DNA of 41,542 nt. Origin: a virus. A program made the position numbers and the translations under genes. Shown one piece after another: positions 38,624 through 41,542 of this stretch. The stretch's first letter is position 1. Each line of letters starts with the position of its first letter. The stretch is from the IMG/VR virus record IMGVR_UViG_3300021960_000174, positions 1-41,542 of that record; one strand, 5' to 3'. A model generated the notes under the pieces. It made no database searches. It had not been told where the DNA came from and worked only from the letters and a program-made list of their open reading frames with translations.

Positions 38624-39277
38624 CTAACCTTTAAATATTTTACTCGGATCTTTTACACCTTTGATAGCCATACCACCAAAACTTCTTTTAGTCATGCCTC
38701 CTGCCTTGTAGCCTTTTTGTTGTTGAGTATATTGTGAAGTTACTTTATTGTTTGCTTTAGGTGTAGTAGTTTTTTTTCTTGCGGTAAGTCCTCTTTGTTG
38801 ATTTAAATATGCATTTAAAGATAAACCTGATTTAGCTAATTGTTCTTTAGTTACAGCCGCCAACATTTTTTTCCTATCTTTATCGTAAAAAACACCAGAT
38901 CCAGGTTTACGACCTATTGCTTCATCAGCAGCTCTACCTTTTTTAACAGAATCTATTTTTTTCATATCTACTTTATTACCTTGTATAGCATTTCGTAAAA
39001 TTTTAGGAATATCTTGTCCTTTTTTTATTTCTGTTTTTTTTGTAGAAGTACCTTTAAGGTTTTTTGCTCTTCTTGCGTTGTTTTGTGATCTTTCTACTGC
39101 TGTTTTAAATTGTGATTTTTTATTTGCAACAGGTTTTTTAGTTGTTTTATTTGTTTTACTTTTAAACACAGTTGCTTTAGGAGAACCTTCTGGACGTGCT
39201 CCTTTACCAGGTGCAGATACTGGTTTTTTACCACTTGCTAAAAACTTTTTAAATTTACTCATTGTTTCACCCGCCAT
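38624..39277 (-). CDS. Basic virion-region protein, unknown
   Basis: 217 residues from ATG at 39277 (AAAGGAG ahead); an upstream in-frame start would add 23 residues with no site. Lys-rich throughout, with GKKPVSAPGKGARPEGSPKA and a C-terminal YKAGGMTKRSFGGMAIKGVK. Possibly DNA-binding core or scaffold-like; unknown. Confidence 0.65.
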   Translation of the reverse strand: MAGETMSKFKKFLASGKKPVSAPGKGARPEGSPKATVFKSKTNKTTKKPVANKKSQFKTAVERSQNNARRAKNLKGTSTKKTEIKKGQDIPKILRNAIQGNKVDMKKIDSVKKGRAADEAIGRKPGSGVFYDKDRKKMLAAVTKEQLAKSGLSLNAYLNQQRGLTARKKTTTPKANNKVTSQYTQQQKGYKAGGMTKRSFGGMAIKGVKDPSKIFKG

Positions 39278-39278
39278 T

Positions 39279-39827
39279 TTAAAATACTCCTTTAAATTTA
39301 GTTCCACGAATAGCTCTTCTACCACCCCTTGAATGATCTTCAACAAACTGACCGTCTTTAGCCATTACTTGAGGTTTTTGGTTTTCTTGATTTTTTTGAT
39401 TATCTGGGTTTTTCATTGGTTCGTTTCCATAAGCAGTTGCATACTTGTTATAAGCTTGTCTATATGCTTGTGGGTCTTTTATTGCTTGATCTCCTTTAAT
39501 CCTAGAAAACATTTCTTTTATTTTATCTTGACTAAAAATTTTACCTAAAAAAGCTCCTTGCGGTTTTTTCATTTTAGCTCCAGCAATTCTATCTGCTTTA
39601 GTTGGGTTAGGGTTTTTATCAATACCAGCTTTTACAGACAACATACCAAAGTCTGTGGAACCTTTTTCTGCTTTTGCAGAACCTCCAACAGCTTTGTTAT
39701 CTATTTTTATTTTTTTTACTTTATATTTAGTAAGATCTTTAGTAGTACCTTTTTTTTTCAATCTTTTAAGGTAATCACCTTTTTTAAAATCATCTCCAAA
39801 TTTTTCTTTACCTATCTTTACCGTCAT
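39279..39827 (-). CDS. Basic virion-region protein, unknown
   Basis: 182 residues, Lys-rich N-terminus (DYLKRLKKKGTTKDLTKYKV), a helical middle (SQDKIKEMFSRIKGDQAIKD) and a Gln/Asn-rich then basic tail ending RAIRGTKFKGVF. It overlaps the previous stop (TAATG). Unknown. Confidence 0.65.
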   Translation of the reverse strand: MTVKIGKEKFGDDFKKGDYLKRLKKKGTTKDLTKYKVKKIKIDNKAVGGSAKAEKGSTDFGMLSVKAGIDKNPNPTKADRIAGAKMKKPQGAFLGKIFSQDKIKEMFSRIKGDQAIKDPQAYRQAYNKYATAYGNEPMKNPDNQKNQENQKPQVMAKDGQFVEDHSRGGRRAIRGTKFKGVF

Positions 39828-40120
39828 TACAAAACTCCATTATAATATTTATCTGCCATACCGCCTTTAAAGGCTGTAAATGTTTTAACATTTGTTGGCT
39901 TACCACCAACACCTTGAGCTTTTGCTCTTTTTCTTTTCACTGCACTTCTTTTTTCGCCTTCTGTCATTCTTTGTGCTTTTGCAAGTGGTACACATTTAGG
40001 ATACTTTCTTTTTGCATCTGCTTTTTGTTTACTTCTTCCACACTTAGAATAACTTCCATCTTTTTTCTTACTTCCTACATCAACCCACTTTTCAGAAAAC
40101 CATTTCTTCAGTCCTGACAT
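39827..40120 (-). CDS. DUF5872-like protein
   Basis: 97 residues. WFSEKWVDVGSKKKDGSYSK then CGRSKQKADAKRKYPKCVPL, AKAQRMTEGEKRSAVKRKR: the W-V-D-(I/V)-x-x-K-K-(K/D)-G...C-G-R...YPKC-x-P...KA...MT-x-x-E-x-x-SA pattern of DUF5872, frequent in marine phages. Function unknown, possibly DNA binding. Confidence 0.8.
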   Translation of the reverse strand: MSGLKKWFSEKWVDVGSKKKDGSYSKCGRSKQKADAKRKYPKCVPLAKAQRMTEGEKRSAVKRKRAKAQGVGGKPTNVKTFTAFKGGMADKYYNGVL

Positions 40121-41037
40121 TAATCTAACAAATCTTTATAATAAGCTTGAGCAGAAGCGTTAGTAAAACTTTCATCACCGTCAATGTCTTGTTTTATATA
40201 AGAACCTGATCCTGTTGGCTCAGGCATACCGCCTCCAGCCAAACCTTGTGTTTCTTTTTTAGTTATACCTGATGCTTTTTTATCTTCAGGCATATTGTTT
40301 TTCTTTTTATTCATTGATTGATATTTTGCCATACCTGCCAAACCGAACATTGGTAATAACGCTCCTTTGCCTCTAATGTCATCTTTAAACATCATGGCTG
40401 CCCCCATATTTGCTTTTTTAATTTTCATGTTTCCACCTTTGCTGTATTTTTCAAATTTATCATCTGGTTTTTTTGTTTTTTTATAATTAGGTCCATAAGT
40501 CTGATAATGAGCCTCTCTTACTGTAGTTTGACCTGCCCTAGGTAAAAAATCTCTAGTAGGGTTTTTTCTATTTCTTTTTTTTAAGACTAGTTTTTTAAAT
40601 TGTGCAAACTTATCTTTACCTTTGCTATCAAATCTTTTTGTAGGAATTTTTAAACCATATTTTTTACCTTCCATTTTTGTACTAATCGGAAGTTGATTTC
40701 TTCTTGCCGCAGCAACCTGTTCTGTGGTCATTGGTTTTTTCTTTTTTACTTTAGCTTTACTTACCCCTTTACCCCCACCTGGAACAAAACCAGTTTTACT
40801 CATTCTTTCTGCTAAGGGATCAATTCGTTTTACTTTTACTTCATCACCTTTATTATACTTTTTCATCATAGCTCCTTTATTAGCTTTTTTAGGTCCCCAA
40901 TCTTTTCTTTTAACACCACTTGGGTCTTTGGCTTTGCCTGCACATATTTTTGAAGCATACGCATTTGCATAAGCTGAAGGATAAACCTTAAACTTTCTTT
41001 TTGCTGCTGCTTTACCTCTTGGACATAATTTAGTCAT
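40120..41037 (-). CDS. Basic protein with Cys-rich N-terminus and YSKGG motif
   Basis: 305 residues. MTKLCPRGKAAAKRKFKVYP SAYANAYASKICAGK resembles the 'K-x-K-x-(W/Y)PSAYAS...C' domain (DUF6321-like) of phages. The rest is Lys-rich and low complexity, with YSKGGNMKIKKANMGAAMMF and an acidic end (IDGDESFTNASAQAYY). AAAGG precedes the ATG. Confidence 0.65.
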   Translation of the reverse strand: MTKLCPRGKAAAKRKFKVYPSAYANAYASKICAGKAKDPSGVKRKDWGPKKANKGAMMKKYNKGDEVKVKRIDPLAERMSKTGFVPGGGKGVSKAKVKKKKPMTTEQVAAARRNQLPISTKMEGKKYGLKIPTKRFDSKGKDKFAQFKKLVLKKRNRKNPTRDFLPRAGQTTVREAHYQTYGPNYKKTKKPDDKFEKYSKGGNMKIKKANMGAAMMFKDDIRGKGALLPMFGLAGMAKYQSMNKKKNNMPEDKKASGITKKETQGLAGGGMPEPTGSGSYIKQDIDGDESFTNASAQAYYKDLLD

Positions 41038-41068
41038 ACTATATTTTAAACCTTTTTGTTAATTGTGT

Positions 41069-41185
41069 CTACACGACCTTTTTTTTAACTTTTTTAATTG
41101 CTTTACCTTTTCTTGCTTTTAAAAACTTTTTCTTTTGTGGAGGCTTAGTTATTTGTTGCCTCATACTTCCTCTATTCATCGCCAT
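41069..41185 (-). CDS. 38-residue basic protein
   Basis: MAMNRGSMRQQITKPPQKKK, then FLKARKGKAIKKVKKKVV. Very basic. I recall MAMNRGS-x-x-QQITKPP starts in marine phages. Weak ribosome site. Likely a small DNA-binding virion protein. Confidence 0.6.
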   Translation of the reverse strand: MAMNRGSMRQQITKPPQKKKFLKARKGKAIKKVKKKVV

Positions 41186-41199
41186 TTATTTTTTATCCA

Positions 41200-41542
41200 T
41201 TATCTTAATCTATACCTTGTTTGACCTTGTTCATTTTTATAAGCTTCTTTATAGTCATGTTTATTATAACCTTTATCAAAAGAAACATGTACCCATCCTG
41301 AATGCGGTCCTTCTTTTTCATTATAAAATTCTAATATAAGTTGATCATACTCTAAATTAGTGTGTATCCAATCACTAAGTTCTAGATTACTAACTCCTAA
41401 TACTTCTATATCAGCTGCTTGACCTAACACATGTTGTGATGTTTTACTTCCACCTATTTTAGTATTTAATTCTTTACATCTAAAACCAGAACTAATAATC
41501 ATGGGTTTCATAAAATGATTTCTTACAGGTTGTAAAACACCT
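41200..41542 (-). CDS. Peptidase M15 endolysin, 5' end beyond window
   Basis: The frame is open through 41511 to the right edge, with LQPVRNHFMKPMIISSGFRC the usual start of M15 (D-Ala-D-Ala carboxypeptidase-like) enzymes, so the ATG at 41511 is internal and the gene is truncated by the window. SQHVLGQAADIE carries the zinc-binding H and D; HSGWVHVSF supplies the last His. It would cleave peptidoglycan cross-links during lysis. Confidence 0.85.
   Translation of the reverse strand, partial: GVLQPVRNHFMKPMIISSGFRCKELNTKIGGSKTSQHVLGQAADIEVLGVSNLELSDWIHTNLEYDQLILEFYNEKEGPHSGWVHVSFDKGYNKHDYKEAYKNEQGQTRYRLR

Noticed and set aside
1-41542. Circular genome closed at the window ends
   Set aside because: Joining the right edge to the left edge does not continue the GP88-like or M15 frames sensibly.
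1-41542. Integrase, lysogeny module or phage RNA polymerase
   Set aside because: No tyrosine/serine recombinase motifs and no T7-type polymerase found; the RHH and HTH proteins alone do not show lysogeny.

Overview
The window is an AT-rich segment (roughly one third G+C by eye) of a lytic-type, tailed double-stranded DNA phage. Tiny overlapping genes, a family-A DNA polymerase, P22/T7-like short-tail proteins (gp4-like adaptor, tubular adaptor, large ejection-type proteins), Lys/Gly-rich virion-region proteins and the small conserved peptides typical of open-ocean phages suggest a marine podovirus. The low G+C and an alphaproteobacterial-style PqqA-like peptide point to a SAR11-like or similar streamlined marine host (inference). 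Large terminase, portal, scaffold and major capsid genes are absent, and genes run off both ends (GP88-like protein at the left, M15 peptidase at the right), so this is an internal part of a larger genome. Joining the two ends does not rebuild either gene.

Layout. (1) 1-960: two leftward genes, a GP88-like protein and a VRR-NUC-like nuclease. (2) 990-4672: a rightward early operon of 16 very small, mostly acidic genes behind a sigma70-type promoter, nearly all joined by stop/start overlaps and ending with a 23-residue membrane peptide. (3) 4673-4991: a convergent intergenic region with terminators, hairpins and GGTAGAGAT repeats. (4) 4992-15460: leftward packaging, accessory and replication genes: small terminase, HNH nuclease, zinc proteins, RHH regulator, DNA polymerase, DUF3310 protein, zinc ribbon, HTH peptide, SF1 helicase, AEP primase, SSB-like protein. 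A repeat-dense 333-bp non-coding region lies just upstream of terS. (5) 15540-16949: a rightward SNF2-like helicase, then leftward RecB-like nuclease and an unknown protein. (6) 18355-19873: a small-gene cluster holding a PqqA-like peptide, a Lys/Gly repeat protein and two membrane/coiled-coil proteins. (7) 19866-41542: a long leftward virion operon: ejection-type proteins, two glycosyltransferases and a 2OG-Fe(II) oxygenase, tail and fibre proteins, adaptors, basic proteins and a peptidase M15 endolysin.

How the genes fit together. Polymerase, AEP primase, SF1 and SF2 helicases, SSB-like protein and RecB-like nuclease make a nearly complete replication/recombination set without a phage RNA polymerase in this window, so transcription probably relies on host RNA polymerase, consistent with the sigma70-like promoters. 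The rightward early operon is a candidate host-takeover module. A divergent regulator/small-gene pair with operator-like inverted repeats (7833-7951) is a candidate control switch. The most unusual single gene is the PqqA-like peptide at 18760-18834, with no PQQ-synthesis enzymes beside it.
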